A stretch of 64,000 nucleotides of DNA from positions 1 to 64,000 of the forward strand of contig NZ_JADYVX010000034.1 in NCBI RefSeq assembly GCF_020194175.1. The letters are read 5' to 3'. The translations under genes and the position numbers were made by a program. Below, one piece after another: positions 54,892 to 61,884 of the stretch. The notes beneath the pieces were generated by a model, which saw nothing but the letters and a program-made list of their open reading frames with translations, did no database searches and was not told the DNA's origin. Source of the DNA: Bradyrhizobium sp. BRP22 (lineage in GTDB: Bacteria > Pseudomonadota > Alphaproteobacteria > Rhizobiales > Xanthobacteraceae). Within the stretch, counting starts at the first letter, position 1. Every line of letters begins with the position of its first letter.

Positions 54892-54933
54892 GACGTGCGT
54901 GCCCCGAACGAGAGAACTCCTGATCGGGGTTAA

Positions 54934-54948
54934 GCAAGCGCCGTGCCA
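54934..54948 (-). promoter_or_regulatory. sigma-54 (-24/-12) promoter for the cysteine hydrolase/permease operon
   Basis: The minus strand reads TGGCACGGCGCTTGC, an exact match to TGGCACGNNNNTTGC with GG and GC 10 bases apart. The predicted start is near 54922, giving a leader of about 30 bases before ATG 54891. RpoN promoters in alphaproteobacteria are commonly nitrogen-controlled and need an enhancer-binding activator. Confidence 0.8.
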
Positions 54949-54959
54949 TTGTGTACAAT
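54948..54959. promoter_or_regulatory. GntR-type palindrome abutting the sigma-54 promoter
   Basis: ATTGTGTACAAT: arms ATTGT/ACAAT around a GT centre. It begins at the base where the -24 element starts. The form resembles known short FadR-subfamily GntR operators (TTGT-NN-ACAA). Related sequences are at 58764, 58895 and 63259. Confidence 0.5.
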
Positions 54960-55126
54960 TCGAGGTCGGACGCCGACGGAACGAAATCCGTCACGATTTC
55001 AATTCACTGGTCGCTCGACCAAGCCTTGCTCATTCTCTGTGCGAAGCTTTTTCGGCGCGCAATTGCTCATTCGTTGAGCGAATTCTTCTTTGCACTCGAT
55101 TTGCGCAAGCCCCGCGCGACGCGCTC

Positions 55127-56185
55127 TCATCGGAAGAAATGGACGAGCCCGATGCTGATAGCGAGCAAGACCAACAGCGACAGCGTGACTGCGGCCGTCA
55201 CGCGTCCTCCCACGGTGGCGATAACGCGAATATCGACGCCGAGGCCAAGGGCCGCCATCGACAGGACGGTGAGCAGCACCGCTGTCTTGGTCACGATGGG
55301 GACCACCATATCCGGAACGAGTTCGAACGATCGCAGCGCGGCAAGAACCAGAAAGCCGATGATGAACCAGGGCACCAGTTTGAACGGGCTGATCGCTGCG
55401 GCCTTCTCGTGCTTGCGACGGCTGGCAACGAACAGAGAGAGGCCGATCACGATCGGTCCCAACATCAGCACGCGTACCAGTTTCACCAGCGTTCCGATCT
55501 GCGTGCTGACGATGCCGGCAGGCACGGTGGCCGCAAGCACCTGGGGAACGGCATAGACCGTGAGGCCAGCCAGGATGCCGTATTGCGTCGCTGACAATCC
55601 GAGGAGCGGGATCAGCAGGGGCAATCCCAGCACCATCAGCACGCCGAGAATCGCCGTGAATGAGATCGACGAAGCGATGTCGTCGCTATGGGCATCGATC
55701 ACGGGCGCGACGGCCGCGATCGCCGAATTTCCGCAGATCGAATTGCCGCAGGCGATCAGGATCGACAACTTGGTCGGCAGGCCCAACATGCGGCTGACCC
55801 CAAAGCTGAGCAGCAGCATGATCGCGACCGTCCCAGCGATCGCGCCGATCAGCGCCAGGCCGGACGCCGCGATCGCGGCGAAACTGATCGAGGCTCCCAG
55901 CAGCACGACGGCGACTTCGAGCAGTTGCTTGGCGCTGAAGGCGATCCCGGAGCGCCACCGCTCGGACGGATTCCAGGCAGTGCGGATTGCCATCCCCAGC
56001 AGGATCGCGATCACCAGCGCTTCGACATAGGGATGGTCGAAGGCTCGCTCCTCGAGATTTTGGACGCCGACCGCGACGATCGTGATCGCGCCGCACAGCG
56101 CGATGCCGGGAAGAAGCGAAAAGGTTCGGGCGACGGCGCTGGGGCGCCCTGCCGCTTCCTTGATGCTATTGGTATTGTCCGCCAC
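55127..56185 (-). CDS. yeiH: YeiH/UPF0324-family membrane protein (putative sulfate exporter)
   Basis: 352-residue inner-membrane protein with about ten helices. The family signature is SILIACGNSICGNSAIAAVAPVIDAHSDDIASSISFTAILG, and QVLAATVPAGIVSTQIGTLVKLVRVLML and AALGLGVDIR follow. The start is GTG 56185, with AGGGAG 7 bases upstream. Family members are called putative sulfate exporters; the transported species is not firmly established and sulfonate-catabolism links exist. It is monocistronic here, and its usual LysR partner is absent. Confidence 0.86.
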   Translation of the reverse strand: MADNTNSIKEAAGRPSAVARTFSLLPGIALCGAITIVAVGVQNLEERAFDHPYVEALVIAILLGMAIRTAWNPSERWRSGIAFSAKQLLEVAVVLLGASISFAAIAASGLALIGAIAGTVAIMLLLSFGVSRMLGLPTKLSILIACGNSICGNSAIAAVAPVIDAHSDDIASSISFTAILGVLMVLGLPLLIPLLGLSATQYGILAGLTVYAVPQVLAATVPAGIVSTQIGTLVKLVRVLMLGPIVIGLSLFVASRRKHEKAAAISPFKLVPWFIIGFLVLAALRSFELVPDMVVPIVTKTAVLLTVLSMAALGLGVDIRVIATVGGRVTAAVTLSLLVLLAISIGLVHFFR

Positions 56186-56388
56186 GGTGGCACTCCCTAT
56201 CGGGAATAATTTATGCGCCTACCGCGATATCTTGGCTAATATATTCTACGGTTTCCCCAGTAACGAGAAGTTATGTTCTGGAGATCGACGAGGACGTCGC
56301 TATCCCGTTCGCGGCCTATGGCAGGCGGACGCGCCGATTACGGCTGGAACCCTTACTGCAGGAGAAACAGGAGTGGCCGGATCGACCG

Positions 56389-56607
56389 TCAGAGGGCCGC
56401 GAACAGGCCTTGCGCCCAGGCAACGGCGCGGTCGAAATTGAAGACGCCGGCCTCGAAATAGGCGGCGCGCGCGATCACAATGCCGGCGACGAGCAGCCAG
56501 AACGCGCTGGTGCCGGCACGAAGCAGCCACGACGAGCCGCGTCCGGACGTGCGGACGCTCTCTGCCGCTATCGGCTCGCCAAACGCATCAAATCCCGGAT
56601 TGCTCAT
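56389..56607 (-). CDS. small membrane protein of unknown function
   Basis: 72 residues from ATG 56607. The N-terminal 30 residues are polar (SNPGFDAFGEPIAAESVRTSGRG); one hydrophobic segment follows (about 33-53, AGTSAFWLLVAGIVIARAAYF), then a short tail with AWAQGLFAAL. The first part looks soluble, the rest a single transmembrane helix. No function recognised. It stands alone between yeiH and the BMP gene. Coding is supported by composition and the plausible topology only. Confidence 0.55.
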   Translation of the reverse strand: MSNPGFDAFGEPIAAESVRTSGRGSSWLLRAGTSAFWLLVAGIVIARAAYFEAGVFNFDRAVAWAQGLFAAL

Positions 56608-56780
56608 GGTCGCTTCGGTTGAAACCGGCCTCAAATGTCGTCAATTGCGGCCAGGAAGCAATGGTAGCGAAATGTCTTTTACGGCAGCGACTTGGAAGCA
56701 TGTTTCCCGGCGCGCTCGCAGGGAAGAATTTTTATCCCCAGCCCTCCAAATCGTCCAGACCGACCCGCTGATGCAAGGAG

Positions 56781-57881
56781 TCAAACCGTGCCGACGATGC
56801 CCTCGACCAGATAGTCGGTCGTCTCCAATGAGGGATCGTAGAGCCCGGTGTCCCTGGAGGTGATGACCTTGCCGGTATTGCTCTTGACGCCGGCGACGAA
56901 GATCGGCTTGCCGGCCTTCAATTCGGCGATCGCGGCTGTGGCCGCATTACGGCCGGCCTCGCTGCAGCCGGCGCCGAACGGCGAGCTCACCACCATCTCC
57001 TTGTCGTAGCCGCCGATCACCATGTTCGGCAGCTTCTCGCCTTTGGCGATCATGCCGGCAAAGCTCTTGTAGACCGTCTCCCATTTCAGTTCGGCGCCGG
57101 TGATGAAACCCTTGGGCGCAAGATCCGCCTGGTTGGCGTTGTGACCGCAGCTCTTCACGCCACGCTTCTCGGCCGTCTCGATCACGACCTTCGGGCTGTC
57201 GATATGGCAGGCGATGATGTCGCAACCGGCATCAACCAGCGCGTTGGCGGCTTCGGCCTCGCGCACCGGCAACGCCCAGTCGCCGGTGATGATGAGCTGC
57301 ACTGAGACACTGGGATTGACCTTGCGCGCGCCGAGCATGAACGAGTTGACGTTACGCAACACCAGCGGAATCGGCTTTGCGGCAATGTAGCCGATCTTGT
57401 TCGCCTTGGTGGACAGGCCCGCGGCAATGCCGTTCACATAATGACCCTGGTCGAGATAGCAGAAATAGCCGCCGGCATTGGCGGGATGCTTGTCGGCCTG
57501 CCACAGCGAAGTCGGATGGCGAAATTCGACCTTCGGATATTTCTTCGCCGCATCGATCATGAACGGATTGAAGTAGCCGAACGACGTCGGAAACAGCAGC
57601 GTCGCGCCATCGATGTTGATCATCGACTCCATGGTCTTCGCAACCGCCACCGTCTCGGGCACGTTCTCTTCTTCCACGACTTTCACGCCCGGCACATCCT
57701 TGAGCGCCTTGGCGGCAACCGCGTGGGCCTGGTTCCAGCCATAGTCTTGGCGCGAGCCGACATAGATGATGCCGACCGTGAGATCTGCGGCGCGCGCCGG
57801 CCGGCCCAGCCCGGAGAGAACGAAGGGACTTGCGGCGGCGCCAGCGAGAAAGCTACGGCGGGATAGCGGATGCGTGGTCAT
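56781..57881 (-). CDS. BMP-family ABC substrate-binding protein, paralog 1
   Basis: 366 residues from ATG 57881, which has AAGGAGAG at ideal spacing. The N-terminus MTTHPLSRRSFLAGAAASPFVLSG is a Tat signal. The mature part is the BMP/PnrA fold: TVGIIYVGSRQDYGWNQAHAVAAKAL, then NVPETVAVAKTMESMINIDGATLLFPTSFGYF. BMP proteins bind nucleosides, purines and related compounds. It is 67 bases downstream of GntR paralog 2 on the same strand. It has no permease or ATPase nearby. It is closely related to the gene starting at 63481. Confidence 0.87.
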   Translation of the reverse strand: MTTHPLSRRSFLAGAAASPFVLSGLGRPARAADLTVGIIYVGSRQDYGWNQAHAVAAKALKDVPGVKVVEEENVPETVAVAKTMESMINIDGATLLFPTSFGYFNPFMIDAAKKYPKVEFRHPTSLWQADKHPANAGGYFCYLDQGHYVNGIAAGLSTKANKIGYIAAKPIPLVLRNVNSFMLGARKVNPSVSVQLIITGDWALPVREAEAANALVDAGCDIIACHIDSPKVVIETAEKRGVKSCGHNANQADLAPKGFITGAELKWETVYKSFAGMIAKGEKLPNMVIGGYDKEMVVSSPFGAGCSEAGRNAATAAIAELKAGKPIFVAGVKSNTGKVITSRDTGLYDPSLETTDYLVEGIVGTV

Positions 57882-57948
57882 TGATACTCTCCTTGATCGC
57901 CGAACCATTGGCGCGGCTGTGACACTGGTGATGAAATCCTGTCCCCGT

Positions 57949-58698
57949 TCATTTCGTGGCCCGCGTCTTTCGCCGCAGGCGCGCGATCGTTGATCCATTG
58001 CCGGTTTCTGCCGTCTCCGTGTAGCGGGACAGCACCGCGCCGAGATCGAACACCCGGTCGCGATCCTGATCGAGCAGCGCCCGGTGCGCCACCGCGCCGA
58101 GGTGATGATCCATCAGCTCGATCGCCGCTTCGGCATTGCGGCTGCGCAACGCGGCCACGATCTCGCGGTGCTCGTTGACGGCGCAGTCGGCGGAATGCGG
58201 CCGGCCGTAAAGCGCCAGGATCAACGAGCAGCGCGACACCACTTCGCCGAGATAGCGGCGGAGCAGATTGTTGCCCGCGAGCTCGCCAAGCCTGACATGG
58301 AATTCGCCGGCAAGACGGATCGAGACTCTCGCTTCGCCGGACTTGCGCGCGGCTTCCTCCTTGCGGACATGCCCTTCGAGCTCGGCGCCGAATTCCGGCC
58401 GCCAGCGGGCGATCACCAGCCGCACCACCTCGCGCTCGAGCGTGCGGCGGACCTCGAACACTTCCCTCGCCTCCTCCAGGGTCGGCTTGGCCGTGGTGGC
58501 GGTGCGACGCGGCGGCGCATCGACCAGGCCTTCGGATTGAAGCTGCGCCAGCGCCGCGCGCACCAGCGTGCGGCTCATGCGAAACTGAGCGCCGAGTTCG
58601 TCCTCCGGCAGCTTGGTGCCCGGCGGGAGTGCCTGCTCGATGATCGCCTGGCGCAGCGCCTGACAGGCCACATCAACCCGGGTCGATTTCTTGCTCAT
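57949..58698 (-). CDS. GntR-family regulator, FadR subfamily (FCD domain), paralog 2
   Basis: 249 residues from ATG 58698. Winged helix-turn-helix at about 8-72 (CQALRQAIIEQALPPGTKLPEDELGAQFRMSRTLVRAAL type), FCD domain at about 80-220 with AGEFHVRLGEL and NEHREIVAAL and a late histidine pair (MDHHLGAVAH). It is a paralog of the regulator at 22281 but with a different recognition helix (MSRTLVRAALAQL versus VSRTIARHALGQL), which agrees with the different palindromes near the two genes. It is divergent from the RHH/DUF1989/formamidase operon and precedes a BMP gene by 67 bases. Confidence 0.9.
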   Translation of the reverse strand: MSKKSTRVDVACQALRQAIIEQALPPGTKLPEDELGAQFRMSRTLVRAALAQLQSEGLVDAPPRRTATTAKPTLEEAREVFEVRRTLEREVVRLVIARWRPEFGAELEGHVRKEEAARKSGEARVSIRLAGEFHVRLGELAGNNLLRRYLGEVVSRCSLILALYGRPHSADCAVNEHREIVAALRSRNAEAAIELMDHHLGAVAHRALLDQDRDRVFDLGAVLSRYTETAETGNGSTIARLRRKTRATK

Positions 58699-58763
58699 CC
58701 AAAATCCGCATGCGCCATCGGACGAGAATGCGTCCGCAAATTGCGCATACGATAGTTCGGCAT

Positions 58764-58775
58764 TTCGTACACAAG
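58764..58775. promoter_or_regulatory. GntR-type half-conserved operator candidate upstream of GntR paralog 2
   Basis: TTCGTACACAAG shares the 8-mer GTACACAA with the reverse complement of the palindrome at 54948-54959 (ATTGTACACAAT). It lies 66 bases upstream of the GntR start. An 11-mer CTCAAAGTTTG follows at 58822-58832. Confidence 0.4.
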
Positions 58776-58894
58776 AGGAGGCAATTTTAGTCGGCGCGCT
58801 CGAATAAGCGGCAGCACGACGCTCAAAGTTTGCGCTTCGAATGCGCAACAAAACCGGGAATAACTGACGCCGGAAGTCTCGTTGGCGGCAGTTT

Positions 58895-58904
58895 CTGTAT
58901 ACAG
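58895..58904. promoter_or_regulatory. palindrome upstream of the RHH/DUF1989/formamidase operon
   Basis: CTGTATACAG is a perfect 10-bp palindrome 36 bases before the RHH start codon. The TGTATACA core fits a FadR-subfamily GntR operator and resembles TGTGTACA at 54950. A binding site for the divergent GntR is the simplest explanation. Confidence 0.5.
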
Positions 58905-58940
58905 GATCTTGCCTCCTCGGATCGCTGCGGAGGGAATGCC

Positions 58941-59105
58941 ATGGCCGAAACGGTCATCAAACTGCGATTGAACCAGCAACAGCTTGAACTGATGGACCGC
59001 ACCATCGCGCAAGGCATCGCGCCCGATCGTGCGGCGCTGGTCCGTCTCGCCTTGCGCGAATACGCCGCCAGCCGGAAGGCTGAGACCGCGGGAAGCGCGC
59101 GATGA
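58941..59105 (+). CDS. small ribbon-helix-helix-like protein
   Basis: 54 residues. The sequence AETVIKLRLNQQQLELMDRTIAQGIAPDRAALVRLALREYAA fits a ribbon-helix-helix DNA-binding domain: one beta strand (VIKLRL), helix 1, a turn near GIAPDR, and helix 2 (AALVRLALREYA). GGAGGG precedes the ATG at good spacing. Its stop overlaps the DUF1989 start by 4 bases (ATGA), so the two are translationally coupled. It may be a second regulator of the operon or the antitoxin-like remnant of a pair; no toxin gene follows. Confidence 0.72.
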   Translation: MAETVIKLRLNQQQLELMDRTIAQGIAPDRAALVRLALREYAASRKAETAGSAR

Positions 59106-60034
59106 CCACACGCAAGATCATATCGGAATGGATCCTCGAGCCCGGCACCGGCAAGGCGATCGAGCTCCTGAAAGGGCAGATCCTGCGCATCGAGCAGGTC
59201 GAGGGCGGCCAGTGCGCCGACTTCAATTGCTTCAACCTGCATGACTACAAGGAGTTCATGCATTGCGGCCGCACCCGCACCGTGCACGGCTTCCATCCGA
59301 CCAAGGGCACCTTCATGTGGTCGGCGCCGCCGCGCGAACGTGCAATGCTCTATATCCTCGAAGACACGGTCGGCCGCAACGACGTGCTGTTCCCGCGCTG
59401 CAGCGCCTATGTCTATGAAGCCGCCTACGGCTTTGCCGTGCACACCAATTGCCACGACATCCAGGCCGAAGCGCAGCGTGAATACGGATTGACGCCCGAT
59501 GACGTCCACGATTCCTTCAACCTGTTCATGTGCACCGGCGTCGATGCCGACGGCCATGCCTACATGACGCGGCAGACCACCAAGCCCGGCGACCATGTCG
59601 ACCTGCTGGCGTTGATGGACGTGCTGGCAGTCCCCAATGTCTGCGGCGCCGACGTGATGAAGACCAGCAACTTTGCGCTGAAGCCGCTCAAGCTCACGGT
59701 GTTCGAGGCCACCGACGCTGATCTCGCCACGGTGCCGAAGACGCCCGCGCTCGCGAGCCAGCGAACGCCGAAGGATTTCAGGAACCCTGTCATCAAGAGC
59801 GACCGCGCCCTGCGGCGGGACCCCAACTACAGTCCGGAATTTCCGAACACGCCAATCATGCTCACCGAATTGCCGGTTGCGCTGACTGCGGAGGAAATCG
59901 CGATGTTCGAGGCGGTCAAGCTCACCGCCATCTATGGCGATGACGATGCGGCGGCGCTGCGCGACATCCTGTTCTCCTGGTGGGAAGAGCGCTTCCTGCA
60001 GGCACATGCCGGCGCGCCGGCGATCGAGACCTGA
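59102..60034 (+). CDS. DUF1989 (urea carboxylase-associated/carboxyguanidine deiminase-related) protein
   Basis: 310 residues. The family pattern is GQCADFNCFNLHDYKEFMH near the N-terminus, HTNCHDIQAEAQREYG near 114, DDVHDSFNLFM and DHVDLLALMDVLAVPNVCGADV. Conserved cysteines (38, 43, 55, 117, 181) and histidines could bind zinc. Two DUF1989 subfamilies are known as the subunits of carboxyguanidine deiminase in guanidine breakdown; a single, longer gene such as this one is a different member. The substrate is therefore open, with an amidine or ureide C-N bond likely. It is in an operon with the RHH, flavin reductase and formamidase genes. Confidence 0.78.
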   Translation: MTTRKIISEWILEPGTGKAIELLKGQILRIEQVEGGQCADFNCFNLHDYKEFMHCGRTRTVHGFHPTKGTFMWSAPPRERAMLYILEDTVGRNDVLFPRCSAYVYEAAYGFAVHTNCHDIQAEAQREYGLTPDDVHDSFNLFMCTGVDADGHAYMTRQTTKPGDHVDLLALMDVLAVPNVCGADVMKTSNFALKPLKLTVFEATDADLATVPKTPALASQRTPKDFRNPVIKSDRALRRDPNYSPEFPNTPIMLTELPVALTAEEIAMFEAVKLTAIYGDDDAAALRDILFSWWEERFLQAHAGAPAIET

Positions 60035-60037
60035 GCG

Positions 60038-60703
60038 ATGGACGCGATCCCTGCTCCGGGCGACATCACATTCGACTTCCGCAAACTGTCGGCGCGCGAG
60101 CGATACAAATTGATGATCGGCACTGTGGTGCCGCGGCCGATCGCGCTGGTGACGACGGTCGATCCAGCGGGACGCATCAATGCGGCGCCGTTCAGCTTCT
60201 TCAACTGCCTCTCAGCGGATCCGCCGATCCTCGCGCTCGGGGTGGAAAACCATCCCGACATGTCGTTCAAGGACACCGCGCGCAACATCCGCCTGACCGA
60301 GGTCTTCACCGTGAACATCGTCTCGCATGCGATCGCGGAAGCGATGCATGTCTGCGCGGTGCCGTTTGCAGCCGGCCGCGACGAGCTTGAAGCCGCGGGC
60401 CTGACTGCGATGCCTGGAACCGAAGTGGCCTCGCCATGGATCAAGGAGGCGCCCGCCGCGTTCGAGTGTCGCCGCCACGTCACGCTGGAACTCGGCAAGT
60501 CCCGCCAGATCATTCTGGGCGAGATCGTCTTCGCGCACTATCAGCGCGACGTGGTCGATGTCGAGCGCCTGCACGTCGACCCCGCGAAACTCGACGCCAT
60601 CGCGCGCCTCGGCGGCAACACCTGCGCCACGATCCGCGACCGCTTCGAGATGCTGACGCCGACGCTCGATGAATTCGGAGCGACGGCCTCGCCTGAAAAA
60701 TAG
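60038..60703 (+). CDS. flavin reductase-like FMN-binding protein
   Basis: 221 residues of the flavin reductase/split-barrel FMN family. Landmarks are PRPIALVTTVDPAGRINAAPFSFFNCLSADPPILALGV and TARNIRLTEVFTVNIVS, with GEIVFAHYQRDVVD further on. It would supply reduced FMN to a monooxygenase or use FMN itself. No flavin monooxygenase gene is in this operon; the LLM enzyme at 34233 is 25 kb away. It starts 3 bases after the DUF1989 stop. Confidence 0.84.
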   Translation: MDAIPAPGDITFDFRKLSARERYKLMIGTVVPRPIALVTTVDPAGRINAAPFSFFNCLSADPPILALGVENHPDMSFKDTARNIRLTEVFTVNIVSHAIAEAMHVCAVPFAAGRDELEAAGLTAMPGTEVASPWIKEAPAAFECRRHVTLELGKSRQIILGEIVFAHYQRDVVDVERLHVDPAKLDAIARLGGNTCATIRDRFEMLTPTLDEFGATASPEK

Positions 60704-60723
60704 TCTTTCGATGCAACCCAAAA

Positions 60724-60748
60724 TCGGATTTGCTCTGCGCAAATCCGA
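60724..60748 (+). promoter_or_regulatory. perfect hairpin in front of the formamidase gene
   Basis: TCGGATTTGC (60724-60733) and GCAAATCCGA (60739-60748) form a perfect 10-bp stem with a 5-base loop. It lies 20 bases after the flavin reductase stop and 26 bases before the formamidase ATG. It could be a differential-expression or mRNA-processing element. A following A-run, not a T-run, argues against an intrinsic terminator. Confidence 0.6.
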
Positions 60749-60774
60749 AAAACGCAGGGAATAGGGAGTTCGAT

Positions 60775-61788
60775 ATGAACGGACTTGGCGGCCTCAACAA
60801 ATCACCCAACGGCGTCGTGATCGGGCTGGTTCAATTGCAGTTGCCCGTGGTGGTGACGAAAGCGGATCTCGCCAACCAGACCGAGAAGATCGTCTGGATG
60901 GTCGGCAAGGCGCGGCGCAACCTGTCGACCATGGATCTCGTGGTGTTCCCGGAATATTCGCTGCACGGCCTGTCGATGGACACCAATCCTGAAATCATGT
61001 GCCGGCTCGATGGACCGGAGGTCGCGGCTTTCAAGCAGGCCTGTATCGACAACAAGATCTGGGGCTGCTTCTCCATCATGGAGTACAACCCCGACGGCAA
61101 CCCCTACAATTCCGGCCTCATTATCGACGACCACGGCGAGATCAAGCTCTACTACCGCAAATTCCATCCCTGGATTCCGGTCGAGCCGTGGGAGCCCGGC
61201 GACATCGGCATTCCCGTGATCGAGGGACCGAAAGGCGCCAGGATCGCGCTGATCATTTGCCATGACGGCATGTTCCCGGAGATGGCGCGCGAATGCGCCT
61301 ACAAGGGCGCGGAGATCATGATCCGCACCGCCGGCTACACCGCCCCGATCCGCGAGAGCTGGCGCTTCACCAACCAGGCCAACGCATTCCAGAACCTGAT
61401 GGTGACAGCGAATGTCTGCATGTGCGGCTCCGACGGTTCGTTCGATTCGATGGGCGAAGGCATGATCGTCAATTTCGACGGCACTATCATCGCGCACGGC
61501 ACCACGGGCCGCGCGGACGAGATCATCACCGCCGAGGTGCGGCCCGACCTCGTGCGCGAGGCGCGGATCAACTGGGGTGTCGAGAACAACATCTATCAGC
61601 TCTGGCACCGCGGCTATGTCGCCGTGAAAGGCGGCGCGATGGATTGCCCCTACACTTTCATGCAGGACATGGTCGCCGGCACTTTCCGATTGCCATGGGA
61701 GGATCAGGTCAAGATCACCGACGGCACGTCCTGCGGCTTTCCCGCGCCGACGCGCATGTTCGGCAAGACCGCGAAGGCGGCGGAGTAA
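60775..61788 (+). CDS. amiF: formamidase
   Basis: 337-residue nitrilase-superfamily enzyme that splits formamide to formate and ammonia in the cytosol. Glu60 (FPEYSLHGL), Lys129 (YYRKFHPW) and Cys162 (IICHDGM) form the catalytic triad, each four residues before its Helicobacter AmiF counterpart. Long matching stretches include NPYNSGLIIDDHGEIKLYYR, WGVENNIYQLWHRGYVAVKGG and PWEDQVKITDG. ATG 60775 has GGGAG 8 bases upstream. It is the last gene of the RHH/DUF1989/flavin reductase operon, and its presence suggests that formamide or a formyl-amide arises there. Confidence 0.92.
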   Translation: MNGLGGLNKSPNGVVIGLVQLQLPVVVTKADLANQTEKIVWMVGKARRNLSTMDLVVFPEYSLHGLSMDTNPEIMCRLDGPEVAAFKQACIDNKIWGCFSIMEYNPDGNPYNSGLIIDDHGEIKLYYRKFHPWIPVEPWEPGDIGIPVIEGPKGARIALIICHDGMFPEMARECAYKGAEIMIRTAGYTAPIRESWRFTNQANAFQNLMVTANVCMCGSDGSFDSMGEGMIVNFDGTIIAHGTTGRADEIITAEVRPDLVREARINWGVENNIYQLWHRGYVAVKGGAMDCPYTFMQDMVAGTFRLPWEDQVKITDGTSCGFPAPTRMFGKTAKAAE

Positions 61789-61795
61789 TGTGATT

Positions 61796-61882
61796 TGTAG
61801 GATGGGTGGAGCGCAGCGAAACCCATCAATATTCGCAGCCGCGGTGAAGGTGATGGGTTTCGCCGCGCTCTACCTATCCTAC
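61796..61882. repeat. palindromic repeat, GTAGGATGGGT family
   Basis: TGTAGGATGGGTGGAGCGCA at the left and GCGCTCTACCTATCCTAC at the right pair, with GCGAAACCCATCA and TGATGGGTTTCGC inner arms. It sits between the convergent formamidase and hydrolase genes, 2 bases from the latter's stop. It is a further intergenic palindrome family of Bradyrhizobium type. Confidence 0.75.
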
Positions 61883-61884
61883 GG

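Noticed and set aside
52520..60703. A Rut-type uracil degradation operon (isochorismatase, permease, flavin reductase)
   Set aside because: No RutA-type pyrimidine monooxygenase, RutC, RutD or RutE is present, the genes lie in separate operons, and the hydrolase resembles biuret hydrolase more than RutB.
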